Assembly (NCBI GenBank): GCA_030530775.1
Contig: JAUMUG010000001.1
Location: 434,001 to 498,000 of the forward strand
Direction: 5' to 3'
Source: Lautropia sp.
Lineage (GTDB): Bacteria > Pseudomonadota > Gammaproteobacteria > Burkholderiales > Burkholderiaceae_E
DNA length: 64,000 nucleotides
This document shows positions 36,020 to 45,574 of the stretch, in pieces (position 1 is the first letter of the stretch; each line of letters starts with the position of its first letter). The translations under genes were made by a program, and so were the position numbers. The notes under the pieces were generated by a model. That model ran no database searches. It worked only from the letters and a program-made list of their open reading frames with translations, and was not told the DNA's origin.

Positions 36020-37257
36020 GATTTCAGTTGGACGTGAGGACGTTTGACGGGCAGCAGACCTTCAGGGCGCCAGGTCATCATCAGCACCATCACCAGACCG
36101 AACAGCAGCATCCGGTATTCGGAGAACTCGCGCGCCACTTCGGGCAGCACGGTCAGGATGATGGCGGCCAGGATGACACCCAGCTGCGAGCCCATGCCAC
36201 CCAGTACGACGATGGCCAGGATCAGCGCCGATTCGATGAAGGTGAAGGATTCGGGATTGACCAGACCTTGCCGGGCGGCAAAGAAGGCGCCACCGAAACC
36301 GGCGAACATGGCGCCCAGTGTGAAGGCCGACAGTTTGATGCGGGTCGGGTTCAGCCCCAGCGAACGGCAGGCGATCTCGTCTTCGCGCAGCGCTTCCCAG
36401 GCGCGGCCCACCGGCATGCGGATCAGCCGGTTCGAGACGAAAAGCGTCAGCAGCGCCAGCGCCAGTGCCATCAGGTACAGATAGATCACCATGTGCGCGT
36501 TGGAGAAGGTCCAGCCCATCATCTGGTGGAAGGTTTCGGTGCCCGGTTCGCTGGCGCGGCGGCTCATCTCATAACCGAACACGGTCGGTTTGGGGATGCC
36601 GGAAATGCCGTCGGGGCCACCGGTCCAGTCGGTCAGATTGACGAGCAGCAGGCGGATGATCTCCCCGAAGCCCAGCGTGACGATGGCGAGGTAGTCGCCA
36701 CGCAGCCGCAACACCGGGAAACCCAGCAGAAAACCGAACAGTGCCGCCATGGCGCCCGACAGCGGCAGGGCCTGCCAGAAGCTCCAGCCCGCCCAGTGGT
36801 GGAGCAGGGCATAGGTGTAGGCACCGACGGCATAGAAGCCGACGAAGCCCAGATCGAGCAGGCCGGCGAAACCGACGACGATATTCAGGCCGAGCGCCAG
36901 CATCACGTAGATCAGCACGATGGTGGCGATATCGACCTGATTGCGGGTGCCGAAGAAGGGCCAGGCCATGGCGGCCAGGATGCAGAGCAGGATCAGCCAG
37001 CGCTGCACCTTGGTGGAACGGTGGTCGAAGCGCAGCGAACCGACGGTGGGTACGCGAAGGCTGCCGAGCAGACGACCGAAGGCCGGGCGCAGCAGCTGGG
37101 CCACGAAGACGATGGTGCAGGCGATCAGCACCCAGGGCCAATGGGTTTCCAGGCGGTTCCGTGCGCCTTCACGCACCAGTTGCAGACCCAGTACCGGAAT
37201 GGTCAGGCCCGCGGTGAGCAGTGAGGCGATCAGGGCATTCTTGAACAGCGCAGCCAT
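36016..37257 (-). CDS. livM: branched-chain amino-acid ABC transporter, permease LivM
   Basis: 413 residues, ten or so membrane segments. The first ~95 residues form an extra N-terminal membrane region with an arginine-rich loop, typical of proteobacterial LivM. Core markers: [53 protein letters not shown], and [20 protein letters not shown] (the EAA-like coupling loop). GGAG eight bases before ATG. Shares one base with the livH stop (TGATG). Confidence 0.95.
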   Translation of the reverse strand: MAALFKNALIASLLTAGLTIPVLGLQLVREGARNRLETHWPWVLIACTIVFVAQLLRPAFGRLLGSLRVPTVGSLRFDHRSTKVQRWLILLCILAAMAWPFFGTRNQVDIATIVLIYVMLALGLNIVVGFAGLLDLGFVGFYAVGAYTYALLHHWAGWSFWQALPLSGAMAALFGFLLGFPVLRLRGDYLAIVTLGFGEIIRLLLVNLTDWTGGPDGISGIPKPTVFGYEMSRRASEPGTETFHQMMGWTFSNAHMVIYLYLMALALALLTLFVSNRLIRMPVGRAWEALREDEIACRSLGLNPTRIKLSAFTLGAMFAGFGGAFFAARQGLVNPESFTFIESALILAIVVLGGMGSQLGVILAAIILTVLPEVAREFSEYRMLLFGLVMVLMMTWRPEGLLPVKRPHVQLKS

Positions 37258-38180
37258 CAGACTTTCTCCACTTCCGGTTTGCCCAGCAGGCCGCTTGGGC
37301 GGAACAGCAGGATCAGGACCAGCAGACCGAAGGCGACGATATCTTTGTATTGCGAGGAGATGTAGGCGGCGGCAAAGGTTTCGGACAGGCCGAGCAGCAC
37401 ACCGCCGAGCATGGCACCGGGAATGCTGCCGATGCCGCCCAGCACCGCGGCGGTGAAGGCTTTGATGCCGGCGATGAAACCGATGAAGGGATTCAGCTTG
37501 CCGATGGTGATGGCGATCAGCACACCGCCGACGGCGGCCAATACCGCGCCCAGCATGAAAGTGAACGAGATGACCCGGTTGGTGTCGATGCCGAGCAGCC
37601 GGGCCATCTGCATATCCTGCGAGCAGGCGCGCGAGGCCTTGCCCATGCGCGAATGTTTGATGTAGAGCGCCAGCGCCACCATCAGCACGAACGTGACGGC
37701 GATGATCAGGATGCGGGACCAGGAGAAAGTGACTTCAAAGTCGCCGATCGGAATCTGGATGGCGCCGGAGATCAGCGAAGGCACGGCCACGTCGCGGGCG
37801 CCCTGACCCAGTGCCACCCAGTTCTGCAGGAAGATCGACATACCGATGGCGGAAATGAGCGCCACCAGCCGCGGACCGCCCCGCACCGGTCTGTAGGCGA
37901 TGCGTTCGACCGCGTAGCCATAGAGGGCGGTGACACCCATGGCCACCAGCACCATGGCCGCAATCAACAGGGGCAGCGGAATGCTGCTCTGTGTGCCGAT
38001 GGCCGTCAGCGTGACCAGTCCGACGTAGGCGCCGATCATGTAGATCTCGCCGTGGGCGAAATTGATCATACCGATGATGCCGTAGACCATCGTGTAACCA
38101 ATGGCGATCAGAGCATAGATCGCGCCGAGCGACAAACCATTGAAGACTTGTTGGATGATCTGGGGCAAATGTTCGGACAT
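37257..38180 (-). CDS. livH: branched-chain amino-acid ABC transporter, permease LivH
   Basis: 307 residues, about eight membrane segments. [20 protein letters not shown] then [20 protein letters not shown] and [12 protein letters not shown] are the hallmark LivH N-terminus; [20 protein letters not shown] is the coupling loop to the ATPases. The frame is open upstream to 38291, but ATG 38180 matches relatives. First gene of livHMGF, separated by ~500 bases from the binding-protein gene. Confidence 0.95.
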   Translation of the reverse strand: MSEHLPQIIQQVFNGLSLGAIYALIAIGYTMVYGIIGMINFAHGEIYMIGAYVGLVTLTAIGTQSSIPLPLLIAAMVLVAMGVTALYGYAVERIAYRPVRGGPRLVALISAIGMSIFLQNWVALGQGARDVAVPSLISGAIQIPIGDFEVTFSWSRILIIAVTFVLMVALALYIKHSRMGKASRACSQDMQMARLLGIDTNRVISFTFMLGAVLAAVGGVLIAITIGKLNPFIGFIAGIKAFTAAVLGGIGSIPGAMLGGVLLGLSETFAAAYISSQYKDIVAFGLLVLILLFRPSGLLGKPEVEKV

Positions 38181-38686
38181 GGAACGTATCGTGGATACAT
38201 ACTCCGGTGCCGGCGGCAAATGCAGTCGTCGGCCAGAAGGAGCAGATGAATGATACCGGTGCCGACCGGCAGCGGCAGGGCACCCCGTCATGGCAGGGGC
38301 AACCCGATATTATGACGCGCGCAAGGGAAGGAGAGCGCAAAAAGAATGCTTTGGGCAGGCCTATACCGGCGGGAGGGGGCCGGACGCCGGGCGCAGGCCT
38401 GCGTGCCGGGGCGGGAGCCGGTGCCGAGAATTCCTGGAGCACCGGCCTGCCGGGCGGGACGGAGGGCACGCACGGAAAGATCGTGACAGACAAATCGGCC
38501 GTCAAGCAGCACCGTACCCGTTCTTGGCATCACTGGCAGCTGTGGTCGCCTTGGGCACGTGGGCGCTCGAGGCAGGGGCATCCTGTCGATCTTCGTGACC
38601 GGTCCATTATGGCATCCCGCTCATCCCGGCATCCCGGGCAGGACAAGTATTCCAGGCATACCTGGGCGTTTCCGGAAGCGTGCTGC
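38181..38686 (-). other. livJ-livH intergenic region
   Basis: 506 bases without a credible gene. The minus strand holds a GCCCGGGATGCCGGGATGAG segment with overlapping short repeats able to fold, and a CATAAT hexamer near 38313 that could be a -10 box for livHMGF. In such loci a partial terminator here lets the binding protein be made in excess of the membrane parts; that is plausible but not proven. Confidence 0.35.
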
Positions 38687-39817
38687 TTACCGGGTGGCCG
38701 GGCTCTTGCTACCGTCCTTGTGCCAGGTGAATACGTCATACGGGTAACTGACCAGATCGCCCTGCTGGTTCCAGCTCAGTTTGCCGACCGGTGTGTCGAT
38801 CGGATTGGCGCGCAGATAGGCGGCAACTTTTTCGGGGTCATCGCTGTCGGCTCCCTTGATGCCTTCGACGATGGCGAGCACGGCTGAATAGGCGGTCAGC
38901 TGGAAGGCGCCACTGGCGTCACGTTTCTTGTCCTTGAAGGCCTGAACGATCGAGGCGTTGGCCGGATCGGTCGAGAAATCTTTGGGCAGCGTGACCAGCA
39001 GACCTTCGGCTGCGGGGCCGGCGATGGCATTGATGTCCGGGTTGCCTGCACCTTCGGGGCCCATGAAGCGGGCCTTCACGCCCTGTTCGGCGGCTTGGCG
39101 CAGCAGCAGACCCATTTCCGGGTGATAGCCACCGTAGTAGACGAAGTCCACCCCATTGCTGCGCAGTTTGGTGATGACGGCCGAATAATCGGCGTCACCT
39201 GCGTTGATGCCCTCGAAGAGTACCGGTTTGAGCCCACCCTTGGTCAGCCCATCCCGCACGGCATTGGCGATGCCTTGGCCGTAGGACTGCTTGTCGTGCA
39301 GCACGGCGACTTTCTTGGGTTTGGCCTGCTCCAGAATGAACTTGACGGCAGAAGGTCCCTGCTGGTCGTCCCGGCCGGTGACGCGGAAGATGTATTCATA
39401 ATTCTTGCCGTCGGTCAGGGCGGGGGCCGTGGCCAACGGGGTCAGCATCAGGATGCCTTCATCGTCATAGACCGGTGCCGCGGCGATGGTGGCACCCGAG
39501 CAGACGTGGCCGACGACGAACTTGATGTCCTCATTGACGATGCGGTTGGCGACGACCGGGCCTTGCTTGGGTTCGCAGGCGTCGTCGACGACGACGGCTT
39601 TCAGCTTGCGGCCGTTGATGCCGCCGGCGGCATTGATCACTTCGATCGCGGTATAGGCGCCTTCCCGGATCATGGCACCGTATTGGGTCACGGGGCCGGT
39701 GGTGGGGCCGGCCAGCGCGATGCGCAGATCGTCGTCGGCGGCCTGGGCTGCCGAGGCGCCCAGAGAAGCGGCGAGAGCCATGGCCGAGGCCAGGGCAGTC
39801 AAGCGAAAGTGTTTCAT
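38687..39817 (-). CDS. livJ: branched-chain amino-acid ABC transporter, substrate-binding protein
   Basis: 376-residue periplasmic binding protein, type I fold. Cleavable signal peptide MKHFRLTALASAMALAASLG...ASAAQA (cut near residue 26). Mature protein: LRIALAGPTTGPVTQYGAMI, GGINGRKLKAVVVDDACEPK, VVGHVCSGATIAAAPVYDDE, RVTGRDDQQG, VAVLHDKQSYGQGIANAV: the LivJ/LivK layout with the conserved disulphide pair (Cys in DDACEP and GHVCSG). GAGGT eight bases before ATG. Likely ligand Leu/Ile/Val, although related proteins bind other amides. Confidence 0.94.
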   Translation of the reverse strand: MKHFRLTALASAMALAASLGASAAQAADDDLRIALAGPTTGPVTQYGAMIREGAYTAIEVINAAGGINGRKLKAVVVDDACEPKQGPVVANRIVNEDIKFVVGHVCSGATIAAAPVYDDEGILMLTPLATAPALTDGKNYEYIFRVTGRDDQQGPSAVKFILEQAKPKKVAVLHDKQSYGQGIANAVRDGLTKGGLKPVLFEGINAGDADYSAVITKLRSNGVDFVYYGGYHPEMGLLLRQAAEQGVKARFMGPEGAGNPDINAIAGPAAEGLLVTLPKDFSTDPANASIVQAFKDKKRDASGAFQLTAYSAVLAIVEGIKGADSDDPEKVAAYLRANPIDTPVGKLSWNQQGDLVSYPYDVFTWHKDGSKSPATR

Positions 39818-40266
39818 CGGAATGACCTCATATTTATGGAAGGCGGGCCGCGCGTTCCGCGTCGCGGCGCAATCGCCGGATGTCGGCCGGCAGATGCCGG
39901 ATGGCGAAAGAATATATCAGCCCGCCGCGCTTTTCAGCGCGGGAACACGCGCGGGATGCTGAAGGTCTTTCGTACTCGGCGGGTCGGAATGTGCCGGGAA
40001 ACGGGGTTTTCTCGCGATACTGCATTCCGGCGGCGCCGCGCCTGGATGCCCGTATCAGGGAATCCACCTAGACATGGTGGTTGACTCGTTCAGCCGCGGC
40101 ATCATCCCTGCGTGAGCAGGGGGTGGCTCAAGACACAGCAGCTATCCGCCCCTGTTTCCCTCGGTTTCGGGTGCCAGGGCTTTTTCTTTCGTGGGCCCGG
40201 ATCCGGTCGTCGGGATGTCGTCCATGCCGGCACGGGCCGGCGCGGCAGGACGCGCCCGGGCCGGCG
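39818..40266 (-). other. livJ upstream region with dyad
   Basis: 449 bases, no gene seen. On the minus strand TATATT (39911-39916) is a -10 candidate 94 bases before livJ. Directly upstream lies a perfect dyad, CCGCGCT-TTTC-AGCGCGG (39925-39942), which overlaps where a -35 would be; it could be an operator or a stem-loop. The rest is GC-rich and unremarkable. Confidence 0.35.
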
Positions 40267-41778
40267 TCATTCCTGGGGCCGGACAGGGAGACTGTGCGCG
40301 CCGGTTTCCATTGTTGTTCCGACCGCGGCTTCCGGCCGTGCCACGTCCGTCGCCCGGGGGTCGGCAGCGGCCTCGGATGCGACAGCGGATTCGGCAACGG
40401 CTTCGGTAGCGGAGCTGGCCGCACTCTGGGCTACCGCCACGGCGGCAGCCGCGGCCGCCGCCGCCTGTTCGCTGGCCTGTTCGGCCTTGGCTTCGGCGGC
40501 TGCGCTGCCGTCCGCCGAAGGTGTGGCCAGCGGTGAATCGGCCCGGGGGTCCATTTCCATAGCCACCGGCGAAATATGGTCGGTAGCCATCTGGAACGGG
40601 CTGCGTTCTTCCTTCGGCACCGGTGGTTCGGCCCGCAGCCGATACCAGACGAAGAACACCAGCAGGCCGGTCATGGCGGCGACACTCTGCGGAAATCCGC
40701 GTGGTCCGCCGAACTGCATGGCGGTACTGCTGAGGATCGGGCCGACGGCGGCGCCGACGCCGTGCAACAACAGCAGGCCGCGGGTGGCTTCCAGCGCTTC
40801 GTGAGCGGGGAAGCGGTCGGCAGTCTGTGCCACCGCCATGGCGTAGATCGAGAACAGGAAGCCGCCCATCAGAAAGGAGACGGCGATGTAATGGTTGGGG
40901 CTGCCGACTTCCAGCCAGCGGTCGAGCATGCTGAGTGCAAACATCGAGACCGTACTGCCCAGGGCGACGGCGATCAGCACTTCGCGCCGGTCACGATGGT
41001 CGGACAACCAGCCGATCGGCCACTGCATCAATGCGCCGCCCATGATGGCGGCTGCCGTGAGGTTGGCGATCTCGATGTCGGAGAAGGTCAGTGCCCGGCC
41101 ATAGACCGGAGTCAGTGCCCAGAAGGCGCCCGACACCAGGCCCGAGCACAGCGCACCGGCCACGCCCGACGGGGTCTTGCGGGCCAGCGCCATCAGAGAC
41201 ATCTTGGGCGAGGCAATGGGCAGCGGCTGTGGCACCGGGGTCAGTGCGATCGGCAGCAGACCCATGCAGAACAGGATGGCGGCGATGGCAAAGGACTCGA
41301 GCGCCGTTGCACCGTGGATGGTGATCATATATTGGCCGGCGGCCACGCCGATCAGATTCACCACCATATAGACGGCAAAGATACTGGCCTGACTGCTCGG
41401 GTTGCTTTGGGCGCGTTCATTCAGCCAGCTTTCGATCACCATGTAGATGCCCATGACGGCCAGCCCGTTGAACATACGCAGCAGGATCCACAGCCAGGGG
41501 TCGATGAACATGCCGAAGGACAGGGTGACGATGGCCGCCATTGCTGCGAAGCTGGCGAAGCAGCGGACGTGGCCGACGCGGCGTATCAGGATCGGGCAGA
41601 GCCAGGCGCCGGCGATATAGCCGCTGTAATAGCCCGACATGATCAGGCCCAGCGTGAAGTTGCTGAAGCCTTCGGCTACGCCCCGCAGACCGATCAACAT
41701 ACCGATCAGTCCGGAACCGACCATCAGGATACCGATGCCGATCAGGAGAGAGGAAATGGACCAGATCGAGCGCAGCAT
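40267..41778 (-). CDS. MFS permease (YcaD-like) with alanine-rich C-terminal tail
   Basis: 503 residues. Twelve predicted membrane segments begin at MLRSIWSISSLLIGIGILM; the pattern (LRGVAEGFSNFTLGLIMSGY, GYIAGAWLCPILIRRVGHVR, MVIESWLNERA) is that of the YcaD/UCP-type major facilitator group. A tail of roughly 110 residues follows, of which ~50 are mostly Ala/Glu/Ser and likely a soluble helix; it is absent from E. coli YcaD (382 aa). The frame is open upstream to 42309, but those ~177 residues are arginine/proline-rich and not membrane-like. Substrate unknown. Confidence 0.85.
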   Translation of the reverse strand: MLRSIWSISSLLIGIGILMVGSGLIGMLIGLRGVAEGFSNFTLGLIMSGYYSGYIAGAWLCPILIRRVGHVRCFASFAAMAAIVTLSFGMFIDPWLWILLRMFNGLAVMGIYMVIESWLNERAQSNPSSQASIFAVYMVVNLIGVAAGQYMITIHGATALESFAIAAILFCMGLLPIALTPVPQPLPIASPKMSLMALARKTPSGVAGALCSGLVSGAFWALTPVYGRALTFSDIEIANLTAAAIMGGALMQWPIGWLSDHRDRREVLIAVALGSTVSMFALSMLDRWLEVGSPNHYIAVSFLMGGFLFSIYAMAVAQTADRFPAHEALEATRGLLLLHGVGAAVGPILSSTAMQFGGPRGFPQSVAAMTGLLVFFVWYRLRAEPPVPKEERSPFQMATDHISPVAMEMDPRADSPLATPSADGSAAAEAKAEQASEQAAAAAAAAVAVAQSAASSATEAVAESAVASEAAADPRATDVARPEAAVGTTMETGAHSLPVRPQE

Positions 41779-42328
41779 GGTGTGAAGTCGAAAGACGAGG
41801 GTTGAGGTCCGGGCCAGGCTGAGCAGACGCCAGGGGAAGGGCTGCGCGGGTCCTGAACGGGAGTGCGGTGTGAGAAGTTCGGGGCCGCTGTTCCGTGCCC
41901 GGGAACAGGGACGGCAGAAATCGCGGAGGCGAACCGGGGCCGCACCGGCGCACGGTTTGTGGCCGCAGAAGCCCGCGGCGGGAGCCGGGGGGAGAGGAAG
42001 CGGCAGACTGCGCCGGTGCGGCCGATTCGTAGCATGCGGTCTTTCTACAGCCCGGGTTTCCGGAGTCTGCAAAGGAACGGTGAGTCTGCATTCACGGCAC
42101 GGATTGCGATGATCCAGTGCCGTAGTGTGCGACAGCTTGGATGTGACGGGCTCGAATTGTCGGGTGTATGCCACATCGCAGGCGATCATCGTTGCTTGCG
42201 TGAGCGCGATGGCCCCGGTCGTCGGGGCCATCGGCCGTTCGAGCCGGCGCGCTCCGGATCGTCGTATCGGGCGACCCTGGTTTCGGCCGGCGGACCACCT
42301 TTCTGTCACGACCGCGGTCGTCGCCCCG
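41779..42328. other. intergenic region with perfect stem-loop
   Basis: 550 bases between the M16 protease gene and the permease, no gene supported. At 42207-42233, CGATGGCCCCG pairs exactly with CGGGGCCATCG around GTCGT (11 pairs). No T-run follows on either strand, so it is not a classical terminator; it may be an RNA-stabilising or attenuating hairpin. Confidence 0.4.
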
Positions 42329-45181
42329 TTATTGCGTCGATGGCTGAGGAAAACTGCCGGCGTTGATGGTCAGCGCCTTGTCGGGATCGAACCAGCGCCG
42401 GAACACCGTATTGATCTCGTCGATGCCGAGTTTTTCGATCTGTTCGGTACGCTGGATCCAGCGCCGCATGTCGGTCTGCCAGAACAGGTTGCTGGCCAGC
42501 AGGCTGGAGACGTTGGCTTCTCCGGTCAGGAACTGGCGACGCAGATCCAGCAGTGCGCTGCGGGCCTCGTCCAGTTCCTGCTGACGGAAGCCATCACGGA
42601 CGGCGCGATCGATCTCTTCCTGCAGGGCCGTCTGCAACCGGGCCAGGTTGGCTGGTGCATGGATGGCGCGGATGTCGATCATCGCGTTGTCGATCTTGCG
42701 GTTGGCCGTCAGCGAGGCATGGACACCGTAGGTCAGGCTTTCCTTCTCACGCAGCCGGTTCGCCAGCCGGGCATCGGGCGAGCCGCCGAACATGTGGATG
42801 GCCATCATCAGCGCGGTGTAATCCGGGTGATCTTCGGAGATGGCGATGTTGCGGCCTTGCAGGAAGACGGCGTTGGCCTTGTCCGGCACGTCGACCTGCA
42901 GCTGTTTGCTGGGGATGCCGTGATACTCCTTGTCGATCCGTGCATAGGCTTTGGGACTCTTCCAGTCGCCGAGCAGTTGCTGCAGCTGTTCACGCAGCTC
43001 GTCGGCCGAGAAATCGCCGACCGCCGAGAACTGGCCGTCCGAGGCACCGGCAAAGTCCTGCCAGAAGGCCTGCAGCCGTCCGGTGCTCTGTACCTTCACA
43101 TCGCGGACGAGTTGATCCAGGGAACGATAGTGGCGCGGATCGTTTTCGGGATAGGCGTGGCCCTGTTCGGCAAAGGCCTGTGCAGCCAGTGATTCGGGTT
43201 GATGGCGCTGCGCTTCGATCGAGCTCAGGATCCTTTCCTGGCGCTCCTTGAACAGATCCTCGGGGAAAACCGGTTCGCGCAGGGCCGACACGCTCAGGGC
43301 CAGCGCTTCGTTCAGGTTCTTGGAGGGCACCGAGAGGCTCAGCTGGACGCCGGTCGGTTCGGCATGGATGTTCAGGTCGGCATCCAGTCCGCGCAGTTTG
43401 TCCTCGAAAGCCTGACGCGGCAGCGAGCGGGTGCCCGAGGGCAGCATGGCGCCCAACATGTCCGCCTCGGGCCAGCGGCCCCACAGGTTGTCGAGATTGC
43501 CCCATTGCAGGTTTAGCCGCACGTGGACCCGGTCGCCCTTGACCCGGCGGGGCAGCAGCGCATAGCGCAGTCCGCCGGGCAGCTGGCCGACCCGGGTCTT
43601 TTCGGTGATGCTCTCCGGTGTCAGTGGCACGTCGGGGGTGAAGGCCTCGGCCTGTTTCCAGGGATGGTTCTGCAGCAGTGCCGGGATATCGGGGCGGCTC
43701 GGCCGGGGGGCGCGGGCCGTCTGCGTGGTGGGCAGATACCAGGCCAGTGTGCGGTTGTCGCGCACCAGCCAGCGCTGGCCGGCCTTGCGCACGTCGTCCA
43801 GGGTCAGTTGCTCGATCCAGTCCTGCTGGGCAAACAGCAGCCGCCAGTCACCCTGGGCGACGGCTTCGGTCAATGCCATCGCCAGAGAATCCGGATCTTC
43901 TTCCATCCGCTTGAAGTAATTGCGGAAATCCTGTTTGCTGCGATCCAGGCTTTCCTGGCTGATCGGCAGCTCCTGCTCCAGCACCTTGCGCATCTCCTCC
44001 CAGAGCTGTGCGCGCTTGGCCTCAGAAGCCAGCGTGGTGCTGATCACCAGCATGCCGGGATCGTGCAGATCGGTCAGCGAAGCACCGATCCGGACGGCCA
44101 ATCCGGATTTGACCAGCCGTTGATAGAGCACCCCGTCCGGTTCGCGGGTCAGCATGTCGGCCAGCACGCTGAGTGCGGCACTGTCACGGTCGGCGGCGGC
44201 CGGGGTGTGGTAGCCGGTCAGCAGCAACGGTACCCCGCCGGCACGACGTACCACCACATCACGCTCACCCTGTTGGGCCGGGTCCAGGGTGTATGACTGC
44301 GGGATGGTGGTATCGGGTTTGGGGATTGCGCCGAAGGCTTTTTCGACCGCGGCCAGGGTCGGGGCCTCGTCGAAATGCCCGGTGATGATCAGTACGGCGT
44401 TGTCGGGTCGGTAATAGGTCCTGTAGAAGGCTTGCAGGCTGGCCGCCGACACGCCGTCCAGATCGGACTCCACGCCGATGACGGCGCGGCTGTAGGGATG
44501 AAAACCATAGGCGGCGGCCATCAGCTCTTGATACAGCGCCGAGGCCGGGTTGTTGTCACGTGCCTGCATTTCGTTGACCACGATCGGCCGCTCACTCTGC
44601 AGCGCTTCGGGCGTGACCCTGATATTGACCATGGTGTCGGCCAGCCAGCCGAGCATCCAGTCACGGGTGGCGTCGCTGGCATTGAACTGACCGAAATAAT
44701 TGGTCCGGTCATACCAGGTGGTGCCGTTCCATTCGATGCCGCGCCGGGTCAGTTCTTTCTTGGGGTCGGGGTGTCGTTCGGTACCCTTGAACAGCATGTG
44801 CTCCAGCAGGTGCGCCATGCCGGCTTCACCGGGGCCTTCCTGGCGCGCACCTACCTTGTAGACCATGTTGATGGTCATGCTCGGCTTGGATTCATCGGGG
44901 CTGAGCAGCACCGTCAGTCCATTGGCCAGCCGGTATTCACTGACGCCGGCGATCTGCTGGATCGGCTGCCGTGTCGAAGCCGCCGTCGGTGCGGCGCTTT
45001 GCTGCAGTGCGGGGGCGGGAGTGGTGTTGCTGCCGTCGTGCGCCAGGGCGCCGTTCGGTCCCACGCCGAGCCCCAGCCCCAGGCCGATAAGCAATGCCAG
45101 CAGTTTGGGCGAAGTATTGGGCACGGCACGTCGGGAGGCTGCGGGGGCTGGACGGCGGGACTTCGGTGAGCGTATCTGCAT
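42329..45181 (-). CDS. M16-family zinc metalloprotease (pitrilysin-like), exported
   Basis: 950 residues with the two-half M16 architecture. An N-terminal signal/anchor (residues ~25-48, LLALLIGLGLGLGVGPNGAL) puts it in the periplasm. The inverted zinc motif HLLEHMLF gives HxxEH at 124-128, with the third ligand Glu in SERPIVVNEMQ. The second half (from ~500) has no zinc motif, as usual, but retains the substrate-binding R-Y region (RLREKESLTYGVHASLT). ATG 45181 is chosen; ATG 45214 would add 11 residues. Related to E. coli PqqL/YhjJ-type proteases; probably degrades peptides in the envelope. Confidence 0.92.
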   Translation of the reverse strand: MQIRSPKSRRPAPAASRRAVPNTSPKLLALLIGLGLGLGVGPNGALAHDGSNTTPAPALQQSAAPTAASTRQPIQQIAGVSEYRLANGLTVLLSPDESKPSMTINMVYKVGARQEGPGEAGMAHLLEHMLFKGTERHPDPKKELTRRGIEWNGTTWYDRTNYFGQFNASDATRDWMLGWLADTMVNIRVTPEALQSERPIVVNEMQARDNNPASALYQELMAAAYGFHPYSRAVIGVESDLDGVSAASLQAFYRTYYRPDNAVLIITGHFDEAPTLAAVEKAFGAIPKPDTTIPQSYTLDPAQQGERDVVVRRAGGVPLLLTGYHTPAAADRDSAALSVLADMLTREPDGVLYQRLVKSGLAVRIGASLTDLHDPGMLVISTTLASEAKRAQLWEEMRKVLEQELPISQESLDRSKQDFRNYFKRMEEDPDSLAMALTEAVAQGDWRLLFAQQDWIEQLTLDDVRKAGQRWLVRDNRTLAWYLPTTQTARAPRPSRPDIPALLQNHPWKQAEAFTPDVPLTPESITEKTRVGQLPGGLRYALLPRRVKGDRVHVRLNLQWGNLDNLWGRWPEADMLGAMLPSGTRSLPRQAFEDKLRGLDADLNIHAEPTGVQLSLSVPSKNLNEALALSVSALREPVFPEDLFKERQERILSSIEAQRHQPESLAAQAFAEQGHAYPENDPRHYRSLDQLVRDVKVQSTGRLQAFWQDFAGASDGQFSAVGDFSADELREQLQQLLGDWKSPKAYARIDKEYHGIPSKQLQVDVPDKANAVFLQGRNIAISEDHPDYTALMMAIHMFGGSPDARLANRLREKESLTYGVHASLTANRKIDNAMIDIRAIHAPANLARLQTALQEEIDRAVRDGFRQQELDEARSALLDLRRQFLTGEANVSSLLASNLFWQTDMRRWIQRTEQIEKLGIDEINTVFRRWFDPDKALTINAGSFPQPSTQ

Positions 45182-45429
45182 GGTTCCTGTTCGTGGAGGA
45201 GATGATGGGTGCATGGCCGTATTGAACGGCAGAAATCGACGCTTGGATGACATCGACCTGCTCAGGTGCAGGGATACCACGGTCGTGTGCCGGCAAAGGG
45301 CGTGACCGGTCGGCTGTCCAGTCGTTCGTTGATCCATCCGGGCTCCGGTCGGTCGTCCGTTTCTTCACCCATCCATCCATCCGTCCATCCGGTCGGCCGG
45401 CCCGGATGGTTCGGATGGCGGGGCTGTCC
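45182..45429. other. M16-norB intergenic region
   Basis: No gene. Contains a short ATCC/GTCC tandem run near 45366-45390 (CACCCATCCATCCATCCGTC), low-complexity and not associated with a reading frame. Confidence 0.4.
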
Positions 45430-45462
45430 AAAAAAAAAACGGCACCTCGTGAGAGATGCCGT
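45430..45462 (-). terminator. intrinsic terminator of norB
   Basis: On the minus strand ACGGCATCTC and GAGGTGCCGT (one G-U pair) enclose a four-base loop and run directly into nine or more T's. It lies 113 bases past the norB stop. Confidence 0.9.
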
Positions 45463-45574
45463 TGAAAGGCGGCCGGGGGCGTGCGCCGGGCGCTCGGCGC
45501 GTCCGACGGTGGGGGGCGGAGGCAGCCGTCACTGCCATGGCTGCGCCCACCACTCCCCGGCCAGGCCCGGGAGC

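Noticed and set aside
36028..37224. Long plus-strand frame opposite livM
   Set aside because: His/Gln/Asp-rich composition typical of an antisense frame of a GC-rich membrane-protein gene.
41779..42309. N-terminal 177-residue extension of the MFS permease
   Set aside because: Arg/Pro-rich, not membrane-like, and absent in the family; the first membrane helix starts right after ATG 41778.
45366..45390. ATCC-type tandem repeat as a phase-variation tract
   Set aside because: Only a few imperfect units, in no reading frame and not between promoter boxes.
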